Positions 12,601 through 29,496 of a DNA stretch of 64,000 nt are shown here, piece after piece. Within the stretch, counting starts at the first letter, position 1, and the number at the start of each line of letters is the position of its first letter. The notes beneath the pieces are model-generated. The model did no database searches. It worked only from the letters and a program-made list of their open reading frames with translations, and was not told where the DNA came from. The DNA is from Rhytidiadelphus loreus (Eukaryota; Streptophyta; Bryopsida; Hypnales; Hylocomiaceae), in the NCBI GenBank assembly GCA_947034895.1, contig OX344761.1:84767447-84831446 (forward strand), read 5' to 3'. Position numbers and translations under genes: made by a program.

Positions 12601-13614
12601 TGCTTATTCGTTCGAAGGCAAAGATATCGCGTATAAAACGGCTGATCTTTGCAATGCTAACACTATTTTGCCCTCAATATCTTTATATAGACACTCCTTT
12701 CCCAACGGTTATTTATTTCTTGCTATGTGTTGGGTAGGTTGCAGACCGAAGCAAAATAGCGGTGGGAGGACATTCTTATGGAGCCTTCATGACTGCCAAT
12801 CTCCTGATTCATGCCTCAGACTTATTTTCATGTGGAATAGCTCGATCTGGAGCTTACAACCGAACTCTAACACCTTTCGGCTTTCAGGTTTGTTAGTGAA
12901 CTCTTCGTCCGTGTGGTTGCTTTATAGTTCCGGGTTCGTCCCACGTGATTTGTTGAATCTTTTGGATTCGTCGGTGAGGCCTGAATCCAACTCATATTTG
13001 AGCAACTATACTGTCTTATTTTGACAGGCAGAAGAGAGAACACTCTGGGAAGCGCAGAAGACCTACATAGACATGAGCCCATATATGTATGCAGATCGCC
13101 TTAAAAAACCCATCCTTCTAATACATGGCGACGAAGATAATAACGCTGGAACAATGACTATGCAGGTACACTTCAGAACTCTCGCTATTTAATTGTTAAT
13201 GTTTCATAGCTTGTGCATGCCGGTAGAGAGGGACTGCACGTAAAAGTTGGAAATTGGGCGAGAAAGATACCGGATGGATGCAGAGCTGACACTTCTTTTT
13301 GTCACCTGCAGTCCGAGCGGTTCTTCAGCGCTTTGAAAGGCCATGGGGCGCTCACGAGGCTTGTTCTTCTGCCATTGGAGAGTCACGGTTATCAGGGGCG
13401 GGAGAGTGTGATGCACTGCTTGTGGGAAATGGACCGCTGGCTACAAACGCATTGTGTGAACGCAGTTGGAAGCACTTCAGGTCCAAGCTCTCCAACAGAG
13501 GCCGACCCAGTGGTTAGCTCTTCAGGTGCTTCAGGAGGAGGGAATGCACCTGAATGCGCTCCGACTGCGAGAACTTTTACATGTGCATTCGGGCCTTTGA
13601 CGTCATCTCTATAA
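6667..13614 (+). CDS. GEP: Glutamyl endopeptidase, chloroplast type (prolyl oligopeptidase-fold serine peptidase, S9 family)
   Basis: Exons: 6667-6757, 8286-8499, 8668-8778, 8931-8979, 9408-9517, 9658-10161, 10362-10481, 10951-11247, 11538-11996, 12251-12316, 12513-12573, 12738-12887, 13028-13165 and 13312-13614. All introns are GT-AG, phases agree throughout, and the total is 2673 nt (890 aa plus stop). The first two-thirds form the propeller-like part, with family-typical stretches DAPPTPSLSFSP, RPYSFIV and SPRDIVY. The alpha/beta-hydrolase end carries the catalytic triad: Ser707 in GGHSYG, Asp781 in HGDEDNN and His815 in ESHGY. From family knowledge, this plastid enzyme cleaves after Glu during stromal peptide turnover. 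The N-terminus before QIPPEDIRVIVDAPP is only about 37 residues, shorter than I remember for Arabidopsis. It looks weak as a transit peptide, so the true start could lie in an unrecognised upstream exon. An acceptor at 8291 instead of 8285 would also keep the frame. Confidence 0.93.
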
Positions 13615-15060
13615 CAAATTGCTCTGGAGTGTCCATAAATGTTAGAAGCATTCTGAGTCTGGGTTTCTCTGATCTTAGTCTCTCCTTGTGTTCCTCTCAC
13701 TTCCATCGATGTTGCAGCTTAGCATGCGCTTGAGGATTTGGGATTCTAAATCGGTAAGTCGCGGTGTTGTAGTCCTGAAGATTAATCTGTCATTTCGTGG
13801 TTTGGTCGTCACTGCAGTCATTCTATACGACCTGGGATTGCCCATCTCGCATATATATATCAACCTGAGCGGTTAATTTGTGCTAATTTTCTTCTCGTAC
13901 GTGGTTTCCATGATTCTTGATGATTACGAAGTCTGGGGTTCAACGAATCCCTTTGAACCCTGATGGGCAGACACCTTCCATTTCGTCTCTCATCCAGCAT
14001 TGCTATTGAGAGACCTCGTGGTTTCTTGCTGGCTTTAGTTCTGTTTTTATTCTGTTCAATTCAAGATACTCTCCACGAGTCATCATTTGTGTAAGTATCC
14101 ATGCTCAGTCCCGTTAGCTTTTTAGATTTCCTACCCGATTCTCTTGTCACATACTTATGTGGAGTGTCCGGAAAGCATTCTTCTAAGTGATACTGCAGAT
14201 TTCAGTTGCATACTGCAAAACATTGTTTAGTCCTCGAAAAACTAGTAAAAGTTGAGACGAGGTCCCTTTCATATTTTTAGACTCCTAAATGAATGTTTGA
14301 AGTTGGAATGGGACAGTGCTCTATTAAACGCCCCTTTCCTGACATGTTCACCATCTGTACACAAAAACTCCAATATGTGCCTTTGTTTTAAGAGGACAAA
14401 GTTGAAAGGGACCTAAGGTAGAAGGCTGTGAAATAGAGCGGGCATTTTGAATCGCCCCTAGAAATGGTGCAAAAACAGTGCAGATGAGTTTCCAAATTGA
14501 GTTGATTTTCTGACATTAAGAAAACTCATTCAGATTGCTTGGTTTTAGGACCATGAGTCTATGTGCACATATAGCGCCCTATGCCCCTTTCCATTCAGAA
14601 AATCACTGTAAATTCAATATCACTCCGAATATTATGAAAAAAAAGAATTTGCTCTGTTTTCAATTTCTCTTCCTATGATAATTAATTTGAAATATTTCGA
14701 CATGCTGGTGCCGAACCACATCTGTTTCTCTCCTTCCGTGGCTGGTTTCTGAGCCCTCTACCTTAGCATCTGTAACATGTTGGGTTGAAGGATGTTTTGG
14801 AAACGGCTCAAATCCCTCCATTGTATCAATTAAAAGTGAAAACAAAAACAAGAAACGCTAGATGATACCGTATCAGACTTTCATCTGATATAATTTATAT
14901 TCTGTCCATTCTACTCATTTCTGTGTACTATAGAGCATCTGACATTCTGCGCATGCCTGCAAGCAATCGGAGCATTTTTCAGCGTCAGTTACACAAAAAG
15001 AAAAAGAAAAGGATATGCAGAGGAGAAATCACTGGTCCTTATCAATTTCTCCAGCATAAG
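13615..15060. other. 3' flank of the endopeptidase gene and intergenic DNA
   Basis: The first few hundred bases keep near-genic composition and probably hold the 3' UTR. Beyond about 14.0 kb I see no gene. Short frames on both strands have no recognisable domains. Confidence 0.5.
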
Positions 15061-15587
15061 TAGGGGTAGTTAGTAGTCACATCTCCTCCAAGAAGCAAAT
15101 TTCTATGAAGAATAAGAAGTTGGTGAGAGGAAAGAGGAGCCAATGGGGAGACATCCTCCATGAAGATATGACACCCCTTCTGTGTCGTTCTAAAAGCAAG
15201 AATGGAAACTTCTGGGAGAACTTTTCACCTACGGAGGAGATCACTGTCACAAGTGAGCGTCAATGTAGCAAGCGATTCAAAGGCCAACTTCTTTGAGCTC
15301 CAATGAAACATCAATGCAAATTCAAGTCGGCTTCAATGGAGCTACAACTCCGAAGGAGAATCTAGGCTAAAAGCACATGCGGAGATCGACAAGCGAGATG
15401 AAAACTTTTACAAAGAAATCTTCTTCACACCCATTTTTCACCTCCAGAGGAGAATAAAGGATGCAGAGAAGATTTCACAAAAAAAGAATATTATGCCACA
15501 GAGAGCCAACAAGAAACCAATGGGCAACCACCATATCTCCATTCTCTGAAGAATGGGTAGGCAGTGATAAAGGTGTAACTACCCCTA
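15061..15587. mobile_element. Possible non-autonomous element with 12-bp inverted ends
   Basis: A perfect 12-base inverted pair, taggggtagtta (15061-15072) and taactaccccta (15576-15587), encloses about 530 bp. The interior is less AT-rich than its flanks and purine-rich, without a coding frame. I find no clear target duplication. A TATA-like ctataaaag lies just outside at about 15609. It could instead be part of a solo LTR. Confidence 0.35.
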
Positions 15588-18500
15588 ATGAGCAAATGAG
15601 TAGCTACGCTATAAAAGACTTTGTCACCGTAAATTAAGGAGTGCTTCATCTTTCACTTAACGCCTAAAGGTCCACTCATCCAAAAAGTGAATGCGCCTTG
15701 GTCAACCTTGATTGCAACTTTCAATATAATCATTTTTAGTATTTGATTTAAGCTAAGAAAATGAAGCTCGAGAAGATCTATTTCTATTTCATCTTCAAAT
15801 TTTGAAAAAAATAAAATTAAAAGAATTATCACAATTGCAAGATCTGTATGTTAGAATCCAAATAATACAATATGTTGTGTTTTTCATTCACATTTTTTCA
15901 CTTTAAAATGGATTTTAAATTTAAATTGGTTTGGTAACTAAATTTGACTTCAAGGTCTTTGTTGTAACTATTTTGGGTGTATAAAATAAAATAACTAATT
16001 GAGAAATTTTTACACTAATATCCATAGCTATTTGTACCTCTTGAGAAAATTTCAAATAATTTGGATGGTTTTACTATTTTTAATTTTTAATTTTTAATTT
16101 TTACAACAAAAATGATAACAATTATAAATTTTCACAAAACAATTGAATTTCTCGTAATGATATACATTTCATAGTTCCAAGTAATAAAAATATAGGATTG
16201 ATATTTGAACACAATTTAGTAGGCCTAATTCACCTCAAACATGATGATTGACCAATTGGCAATGGATCTCAACCTCAAGGGGTTAACCTTGTTGAGACAA
16301 GCTAGTCACATTAGAAATCATCATTTTGAGTACCTTGTAAATCATTTAAAAAAAAAGAATTCAAGAGCACTTATTGGAGGTCAAATTATTGTGCAAGACC
16401 TTTTTCTTTTTAAAAAAAAATTCAAAGATTAATATATGCACTTCTATCTTGTATAGAAGGATTCTCTACCATCCATCTAACTACTCTAGTCTGCATCATC
16501 CTTACAAGGTTAAAGTCCTACTCAAACTTTCTTCACATAACATTGTATAACCAAGCAATGGGCCTTCCATGCTTGAAAAATATTATGCCTTGCTAGATAT
16601 TTGGAAGGGACTGATTTGTTAATTCAAGAATTGGAGTTGGCTAAGGAGCCATATAAGACAATTTTATTCACTATAGGGGCCCCTTTTAAAGATGCAAAAG
16701 GGACCTTTCCCTCATTTGTAAACAATATTATGCAAACAACATCTCTCAATACAAAGCTTCTCCTTACAGTCCAGAGCCAATAAGGGTACACTTGACCTAC
16801 ATAAAGTAGAAGTATCTTAATCCCTAAGTAAGATTAATTTGAAAAATTTATAAAAATGATTGAACTCTAAAATCATTGGTTCATGTAGAATATTGATTCA
16901 TTTCCTTGATATATTACATGATTTTCTTGAAGAATCTTCAAATGACTATATCAATTGGATGAGGTGCACTTTTTACAACATTCATCATCTACCTAGTGGA
17001 TGGTTAGATGGTTGAGTACTTAGAGGCTAAACCATTTGGGGTTTGAAAAGGAGTTGGTCCTCAAGCAAACTTTTCAATAGTGTCTCAAATGGCTTGGTTG
17101 AGATGTTGATGAAAGCATAATGGGCAAATGTATTCCCTTTCCATACAAACTTTAGATACTTTGAATCACTTTGCATGGTATTGCATTTCTTGAATCTTGA
17201 TCTTTTGATTTGTCATATGGATTGTGCATCCTAACGAGTACTTAATAGTGCAATTCTACATTGGTGATCATACACAAAATCAAATCTTCTAACTTCTAAG
17301 TATACCTTGTATACATGGTTCTCTATAGCCCTTCAATGTTTCACTTCTAAGGGCATATATACTTATCATCAAGAGTTAAAGATCATTTATATAGTTAAGG
17401 TTCTTGATTACAATGTAAGAAGTGTATGATGGTACTTTGCTATTAACTACACCCAAGCCTTGGTTGTAAAACATCAAATTATAATTGTATTGTTAGTTGC
17501 AAAAATTTGAACACCTAAAGTCCCAAAGTCCTCTTAGAGGACATTTAGGATATTGAATAGGGTCATATGACCTCAATTTTTAACATGAATTTTTGAATCA
17601 ATTTTTATAGATGTAGTTTCCTACAAGCTTTGCAAACATATAATCACTACAAAAATTGGACTCGCTGGGCAAAAGTTACAATTCTATTTTGCAAAAAATA
17701 GTTCATGGATCAATTTGGGCTAGGAAAAATCTTACTAGCTAGGGATGCCATTGTAGAGTAGGACAAATGCAAGACTTCAAACTTTATAATGTGTAGGCCA
17801 AAGTTCCAACTCTAATAAGTTCCAACTTGTCTCTTGTATAATATAATATAGCAATTAATTGCTCAACTTGTCAAAATTCCATTTTAGGGGCACTTTTAGC
17901 ATTATATCTAGATTGAACAAATTTGGAGAAATTTTTAGTCTACTAGAATACCTTATTCAATGATTTTTTCTTTGTTTCATATTCAAAAAAATTGTTGGAC
18001 TTAGAAATTGAGTTGGATTTCTATTTTAGCTATATCCAATTCAACTTTCAAGTCCCACTTCCTTGATGCCAAAGCTTCTAAAAAGATTTACCATGTAGGC
18101 ATTTTCGAGTCATGTGTGACTTAAAACTTGGAGCATAATGTGAAGCCCCAAATCCCAATTTTGAACTCTTCACTAATTAGATTTTGAGAATTCAATGGAA
18201 CTTGGGACGTAGTGTGAAAGTCTCATCTTAGACTTTTAATGGCCATGGTCAAATTTTATTTTTCATTTTTTATAGTGTCAATAAAAAATGCTATAGTGGT
18301 GCTCCAAATTGAAACATTCATCCACATATTGGATAGAAAATATCACATTTGTATATATCACATATCCATAATTCTATTTTCATCCACAATTTGGCAATTT
18401 CATCCAATATTTTTTTTAATTTGTAGTATTTTGGAAATACACTTCATGATTTGTTGTCTTTTTTTGGCCAAATTATTTTTTTCTTGTGCAATCTGGCACT

Positions 18501-18619
18501 ATTTCGCCTCCAAAAAAAGCATTGGCCATAAGCAATGAATAATTAGACTTTTTAGGGAGAATCTAGGGGATATAAAAATATGGAAATATATAAATCCATC
18601 ATTAGGATTTTTTATTATT
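15588..18619. other. AT-rich intergenic DNA with repeat relics
   Basis: No gene is seen. The sequence is mostly A/T runs with short chance frames. The stretch 16540-16790 is a diverged relative of 5405-5660. The rest resembles decayed transposon DNA but shows no readable ends. Confidence 0.5.
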
Positions 18620-19267
18620 AACCCTTGAATTTCTTTGACTATGTTTTCATCAAAAACACTCCAAAATTGTCATTTCTAGCACAAGTACCAAATTTTAGAA
18701 AAAATCATTTTTGAACACATAAAACTATAGGATCTTGTAGTAGGATAGCTTGAAAAGACGTGGAAAAAATTTAAGAAATTTCCACAATGTGGATTGCAAG
18801 ATATTAGCGTTTGAAGTGACAAAAATCCTTTTTTTGGTCCTTTCAAAAAATTGGGTAGTTGCACTTCACAAGGTCACATTTGTCTGAAAAAATGTCCAAA
18901 ATGATGGTGCTTCTTTAGATTCGTTCTTCAAGGCAAGTTGGGTCCATATTTGAAAAATTTCAGATCATTTGGAATTGTACAACATATAGGAAAATAATAA
19001 TAAGTAGAAATATGTAGAGAATGATTCAAAATAAGAAATTGTTACAATTTAGTTATGGAATTGAAAATGCCAATCCCAATGGGTGGATATTGTAAAAAAC
19101 AATCTACATCCTATGATTTTATTTTATTTCCAATTATATTGAAAATTGAGTTAAATAAAGAACTTCAAAGTTTATTTTAGAATAGAGAATCTATGATTGC
19201 TGGTCATCAAACTAAAATTCTTCATAACTTTTATCTCATTTATCAAAATGGAATGATTTAAAGATTT

Positions 19268-19290
<23 letters not shown>
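18620..19290 (+). repeat. Dispersed repeat, copy A (inverted relative of 63.34-63.96 kb)
   Basis: Landmarks in order are catttttgaacacat-type sequence, aactataggatcttgtag, aatttccacaatgtggattgcaagat, tttgaagtgacaaaaatcc, tacaacatatagg, tagttatggaattgaaaatg and caatctacatcctatgattt. The same landmarks occur in reverse order and orientation at 63340-63960, and the second half recurs at about 48950-49210. No protein-coding remnant is visible. Confidence 0.75.

Positions 19291-19303
<13 letters not shown>
19270..19303. repeat. (TA)n microsatellite
   Basis: About 17 uninterrupted TA dinucleotides lie at the right end of dispersed-repeat copy A. Confidence 0.95.
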
Positions 19304-19305
<2 letters not shown>

Positions 19306-20629
19306 TGAAAACCAATTACAAATTTTTGTTTTATGAAAAAAGTGATTTTTCTTGATTTTTCCAAATTGTCTTTTCTAAAAAACATTTCATGAAATTGCGG
19401 TAAATGATGTTTTTGTACAAAGATATAAACAAAAATGTGCCAAAATTCAAAAAAGGATCGAGGCGTTAAGGGGTTAAAGAACAACCTTGTCCTCATGTTG
19501 TGCAAAAATTTCAAAGAAGAAAATAAAAAATTCATTCTTAGTGAGCTACCCAAAATCACTATGTTGCCAAAAAAACACAATTTGGTCCTTCACGGGTTAA
19601 AACTGTGGTGGAAAATGTGTGTATTGTCAATTCTTTGAACATCCTTGAATTGCAAAACTTTATTGGTTATACTTCATATCTCCATTGCCCATTAAAATCA
19701 GTAGAGAGATGCTTAACATGATGTTGGCTTCAATAAATCTTTAAATTCAAAATCCACTGTGCAGAAATATCTACAAATGGTGGTCAAAGATTTGAATATT
19801 GGGGTACGGTCAGAATAATTTTTTTTCTTTCACTTCAAATGAGAGAATCTTTTAATTTTTATGGTTAAATTTCACAAATTTTTTACCACATATTCTCATA
19901 GAAGTGTTTTACACGATACTACAGTTGTATTCATAAAGACAATATTTTTTTGTTTGTGTGATTCAGTGCGCTGAAAATGGCAATTTTGAGTGGTTTTTGA
20001 GCAAACAATGGACTTAGAACTTTAGGAATTGAAGGAAATAAGATTTCTCCGGATTTGTAACCACAACCAAGGTGTAGCTTGACGACTTTTGGTTAGGTTG
20101 ATACTACAAAGCCTTTCAATGGACTGATTGCAATAACTTTTTTTTGTCATCACCAAGCTCTAATTCCTTTGCTATATTGTAATTTTTATATCTTTGTAGA
20201 ATAAAGCCTCTACTTGTTGCCAAGATAATAGAAAGAGAACAATAGAGAAAAAGATTCTTACACTCACTTTTTAATTCTTTTTTTTCAACAAAATGTTTCA
20301 ATCATAAAACTATGGTTTTCACATTTTTCTTTGCTATTGAAGCTTCTTGGTCCAAGCACATTTGAAAGCGCAAATCCATACATATAATGATTCAAATCAC
20401 AAATTTGTAGCCAAGGCTAGAGCTCATAAAATCTTAAGGTCTTTTCACCTTAGAAGAGAACTTATGAATATATTGTAGATTTACTTCCAAGTGATCAAAT
20501 TTGGGAATTTGAATTTGGGAATTTGAATTCAAATATGGGATCAAAGACAACAAAATACATTGATTTGCCTACTAGAGAGGGGGAAATTAGAGTCATCTAG
20601 AATATTAGTGTAATTACAAAATTATGTTT
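19304..20629. other. AT-rich intergenic DNA
   Basis: I see no supportable gene, RNA or element end. A tag cgttaaggggttaaag at about 19463 resembles a word recurring in other repeats of the window. Confidence 0.45.
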
Positions 20630-21360
20630 TTGTAGAAATTGGTAAAATATAGTAATGTTTCAACTTGCACTAATTCAAAATAGTGTGACTTTGATAAATT
20701 GGTGTCACATGTAATATTAGAATAAATCAATGTATTTAGAAGAGGCCACAAGATAGAAAATCAACCATTGTAGACCTATCAAAATCACGTTGTCTTTGAA
20801 TAATCTAGGTGGTCCCATGACTAGGTTAACCTCTAAAAATCTTTGGTTGTCTTTGAATGAAATTTCTACAAAACAATACATGTTGAAAACAAAGAGGAAT
20901 GGTCAAATTTGTGATCTCTTTTGCAACTTCTAACCATAGGATCATTTACCTAATTTGAATGCCTACTTCTTCATTACTATTCATAATCTAATTCTTTAGC
21001 ATCTCCAAGATTTTAATGTTCAAAGTGGTTTGATGATGGCTTTTCCAATTATTCAATTCCAAAAGGTGAAGTTTCAACTTTGAAACTTAAAAAAAAAATA
21101 TGCTTATCTTCCATTATTTGAGGAATTTGATATTATGTTAGAAAATTGAGTTGAAAATGTACAAGAAAAAAATCAAGAAAAAATAACTTATGTTTAACTC
21201 TTAAACAAATCATTATATGGAGGGCATATAAAATAATAGAAAAAACTAAATTGCTAATAAAGCTAACTTGGAATTGAAAAAGCCAATCCCAGTGGTGAAA
21301 ATGTTGTACAAAACCATCTAAAATCCATGCACATTTTTCTAGCTTTGAGCAAAGTTTGTC
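20630..21360 (+). repeat. Dispersed repeat with relatives at 4.8 kb and 48.6-49.1 kb
   Basis: Its left part (20630-20770) is similar to 4775-4920. Its middle (accataggatca at 20935) resembles 48663-48700. Its right part (ggaattgaaaaagccaatccc at about 21271) resembles 48995 and 19058. The shared order suggests fragments of one larger, long-dead element. Confidence 0.5.
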
Positions 21361-21806
21361 AATTTCACTTGATTTGAGATCTAAAAACTTGTACTTATCC
21401 ATTTGCTTTGAAAAGGGTCCCAATGGAAAGAGTAAAGTGTTTTCATGATTTTCACCATTGAAAGTTTAAACATGCAAGTGTTGATTTGGTATTATTTGCA
21501 ATTTATAATTATAAAAGAAATTGCATTTCAATAATTACAAGGTGGATTGTGTAATGAATTTGAAATCTTTTTATGTAAAATTAAGTTTAAATTTGAAAGT
21601 GAATTTTAGTGTGCTAACAATTTGTAGTTGTTCATGTCACCTCCAATTCCAAAAAGGAATTATGTGCAAATTTCCCAAACATTGTGGGGAGGGTCAACAT
21701 ACTAAAAATAAAAAATGTACATTTCTCTTGTTATAATCTCACAACTCCTATGCAATTTCACACTCAAAATTGGCATGTGCATTAATAAGCAAGCTCTTTA
21801 AACATC

Positions 21807-21887
21807 TATACGGTTAGATTTTTTTTTTTTTTTTTTTTTTTGAAACAAATGGAACCGGAGTTTCATTGCCATATACAGTTAGATTTT
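21807..21887 (-). mobile_element. Truncated retroposon tail with target duplication
   Basis: A run of more than 20 T is followed by a short unique piece, gaaacaaatggaaccggag and cattgcc. The insert is flanked by near-identical 16-base direct repeats, tatacggttagatttt (21807-21822) and tatacagttagatttt (21872-21887). Read on the minus strand it is a short 3' end with a poly-A tail plus a target duplication. That is the signature of an extremely 5'-truncated LINE/SINE-type insertion. Confidence 0.7.
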
Positions 21888-22899
21888 GAAAAAGAAAACA
21901 ATTTGCTTCATTGGAGATAACTATAAGCCCATGCTCTTTTTTCATAGTCAAAACACACTTGTAAAGGCTTGAGCATTTAGGAGTTAACCATTATTTTAAC
22001 CATTATTTAGAGATTAACCACCATAAAATAAAGTGAAGGGGCACATTTTGGCACGTGTTCCTCATATTGCCCCCACGAGGTGAAAGGGCCACATGAGGGC
22101 GTCTCCCAAATATCCAATGAGCTCAAATCCTCATGCCAACCTTCTTTGAAATTCTTAAACAAACAACAGACAACGGAATTGACATTTTTCACACCAGACC
22201 AAAAATAAACCCTCTTCAACAGAGATTTTATTTTAGTCTTGGGAATATTAAAGTATGATCATCTATTTGTTTCAAAAAAGTAAAAATAAAACACTTTAAA
22301 AATAAAATAAAAACAAAAGTTGGACCCTCCTAAGATTCGGGGTTAAAGGAAGCCCACCACTGCAAGCAATAATTTCTTTTACGCAAGAAGGAACAGAATG
22401 CCACGTAGGCGAGATGCTAATATGGACCAACCAATGATTAATTGGATGCTTAAAAAGCACACCCAATTTTAGAAAAGTCAAGTGCTCATTCCATTGCTTA
22501 AAAGTCAAATATTGGGGACTGAAAATGAAATTCCTAATTTTCTTTTCAAAAAGGGATTGATTGAAGAATCAAAATTGGGAATTTTTATGTTCCAATTTTA
22601 GTGTCTTCTTTGCTTGAAACCTTATAAAAAATACCCCCATTAAAGAACTATTTTACAATAATTTGAAGTTGAAAGCTGAAAGCATATAGTTATTTATCGA
22701 AATTTGGTTTACACAATGAATTTTTGGTATCGTAATCTATGATAAAAGGTGTACATAATTTGAGGTGGAAATTTTTAGTTTATCATTTGAAGATTGACTG
22801 CAATCTATGCATTTCTACCCTGAAACGGCCACTCATCACCTGCAACAAATTCTGGATGAATTTTGTACAATTCTGTAGTGAAAAAGGTTTTGCTATTTC
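21888..22899. other. Intergenic DNA, possible decayed element
   Basis: Two short minus-strand frames (22219-22007 and 22508-22296) lie in a patch with somewhat higher GC and many Trp and Cys codons. They could be decayed retroelement coding DNA, but no motif is clear. Nothing else is seen. Confidence 0.3.
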
Positions 22900-24372
22900 A
22901 GGAAATTACTTCTTCCCCAGTTGCCATGGCAGGATTTCAGCCGTCCATTCCAGCTTCACAAAACCAGAGACAGACAAACAAACAAACAAACATACACGCA
23001 GACAGAAGTGCACGAGAAAACAGTGGTACCGGATCGCTTCATCAGCCTTCATTGGACAGTGGTGAGAATAATGTGAGCGTTTCTTCTGTACCAAAAGAAA
23101 ACAAACAAACAAACAAACAAAAAATGTGAGCTTTGGTAGCTGTTTGGCAGGTGATGGATCCACCGTCTGCTTAGCAGTAGAATCATCAGTTTAGCAGTTG
23201 GAAAGGTTGGTTGCTTTGCTTACACTTTCTGGCTCCCCATTTTTAGCTCCCCATTTTTAGACACCTAATAAGCTTTGGAGACTCGTAGCCAGCTGGGTGG
23301 TCTTTGCTTCCATAGAAAATTAAAAAATGTGTGTAGAACGAGAAGGGTGGTGCAATGCTCATAGGTAGAAAGAGATACGTCCGGAGTACGTAACAGGTGC
23401 CCCAGATAAGAAATAGAATCAAATTGAAGGAGATTGGAGCTTCGAAGCGAAGCTTGAGATCGAGAATTGCTTGCTATACTAGGCTTTCTGCAATCGATCT
23501 AGACTTTGTGCACACTTGCAGTAAGTAAGCTCGTCATCTAATCGGCACCTTGCATTTGCCGGAAGTTTGACGATCGATGTCTCTCTTCTTTAGTTTGGGT
23601 TTCTTCTTTAGCACATTGCTTTAGTTTCTTCTGCAGATGTCTTCGATTTGGAGTGCTTCAAGCCTGCTTCTGTCTCACAATGTAATGTAGTTAGTTTTTA
23701 TTGTTTTTTGGGGGGTATCTTTGTTTCTGTTAACAAGATTTGTGGAGTCAGGGGTGGGTGGGATTACAATGTCGAGGGTGTTGGGGGGATTCTACAGGAG
23801 TCTGGAGGAGGGTGCTGTTTGTCTGTCTCTCTGTCTGTCTGTTTGTGTGATTGGATTGTGAGGGTGGCTGTTGAATGTGAGGCTTGCCGTTCCTTTTACG
23901 TTCCTTTCACTTTTTTTTATACGACAGTAAACCACCACTTCCATTCCGTTTCCGTTTCTTGTACATACAATGCAGTCTTCTATTTTGTTTTGCTTTCAAC
24001 TCCGTCAGGGTTGGTGTCGAAGCTAATCCTAGCTTGAGGGTGGCGCTGCATAGTCAGAATGCATAATTTTGTGTCCCTTATACTTTCATTTTATAAAATC
24101 AAACCATCACTTTCATTTGCATAGTTATACATGTGGTATGGTCTTCTGTACCGGAAGCTCTTTCAACGTACGACTTCTAGGTTGGTGTCTGGCAGGAGCC
24201 AAGTTCGTTACTTAGTACTGTAGTAGTCCTTTCAATCAACGAGTACCGTTCTTGTATGCCAGCCAGCTCTGACTTGTTCGCTATTCTCTATCAACCAGAA
24301 CTTCAATGTGTTTCGTTCTTGGTGCTTCAAAAACCAATTGCAAAGTGGTTCACTTTCTTGGTGCAGGAAGAG
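22900..24372 (+). promoter_or_regulatory. 5' leader region of the beta-amylase gene
   Basis: Composition becomes genic from about 22.9 kb. A strong donor-like cttgca/gtaagtaag at 23520 can pair with the acceptor tggtgcag at 24366, just before the chosen ATG, making a leader intron of about 850 bp. An upstream ATG at 22926 in good context (gccatggc) opens a frame, MAGFQPSIPASQNQRQT, containing a (caaa)n stretch. Its obvious donors at 23058 or 23061 are in the wrong phase for the exon at 24367. Confidence 0.45.
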
Positions 24373-28650
<4,278 letters not shown>

Positions 28651-29490
28651 CATTCAGCTCCGCCGTCTATGCTTTGCTTCTACATTAGGACGTTCCAATC
28701 TGATTGACTTGGTGTTAACTGTAAAATAGTATAAGTGTGTGACAAGTGTGAATTAGTGTGGGAAGTGCATAGGATAATCCAGTTTTTCTTAAATTTTGAG
28801 AGGTTTGTGTTAAAATTTCAAAAACATCCATTCAAAATTGACTTTGTAAAAACCTACAAGAACATTCAATTGTCTATTCAATGAACAATTGTCCTTTAGG
28901 GGTTAATTGATTTGACAGACTTGATGGCACTAATTCATGTAAACTATCAAATAGTTTGAATGTATGACAAGTACGTTAGGGTAAATGATTGTGTAGTAAA
29001 TAGGATATTTCCAAATGGTATTGAATGGAAGAAGATTGAATGTATTATCCTCATTGGTAGAACTATCCTAACAAATTCATTCATGCCAACTTGACCTCAT
29101 GAGGATTATTACATGATCAATCAAACACCTTTTGAATGGCAGTAAATTTACTGTAGTTCAGTAACGTGGGTGTGGTAAATTTCTAATCCATGTGTATGGA
29201 ATACAATGTAAAATGAATTAAGTCAATGTTCAAAGTATTTTTTATTAGAACAAGTCCTTGCAAATCAACATTGGAATTATATATTTTCAATTGAACAAAT
29301 GCAATTGCAAGACTTTGAAGTCTTGATGAAAATATTTGCTACCATTAAGTTATATCCAACATTTCAAGATTTTGTTTTGCAATCAAACAATCAAAATCCA
29401 TCAAATTCTTGATTGAGTATGATTCCTATCATTAAACTATCAAAAATTCTAATTAGTTGAATCTTGTTGGAAATCAAAGAACATTGCATG
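28651..29490. other. 3' flank of beta-amylase and a dispersed repeat
   Basis: After the probable 3' UTR, 28790-28910 carries a repeat (attgactttgta, acattcaattgt, aattgtcctttaggggttaa) that also frames the P450 pseudogene fragment at 56.4-57.0 kb. No gene is seen. Confidence 0.55.
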
Positions 29491-29496
29491 TATTAA

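Noticed and set aside
12867..13082. Minus-strand frames across endopeptidase exons 12-14
   Set aside because: These are shadows of the plus-strand coding exons, whose triad motifs are unmistakable.
22007..22508. Two minus-strand frames that might be a LINE reverse-transcriptase tail
   Set aside because: No catalytic or zinc-knuckle motif could be read with confidence, so no element was called.
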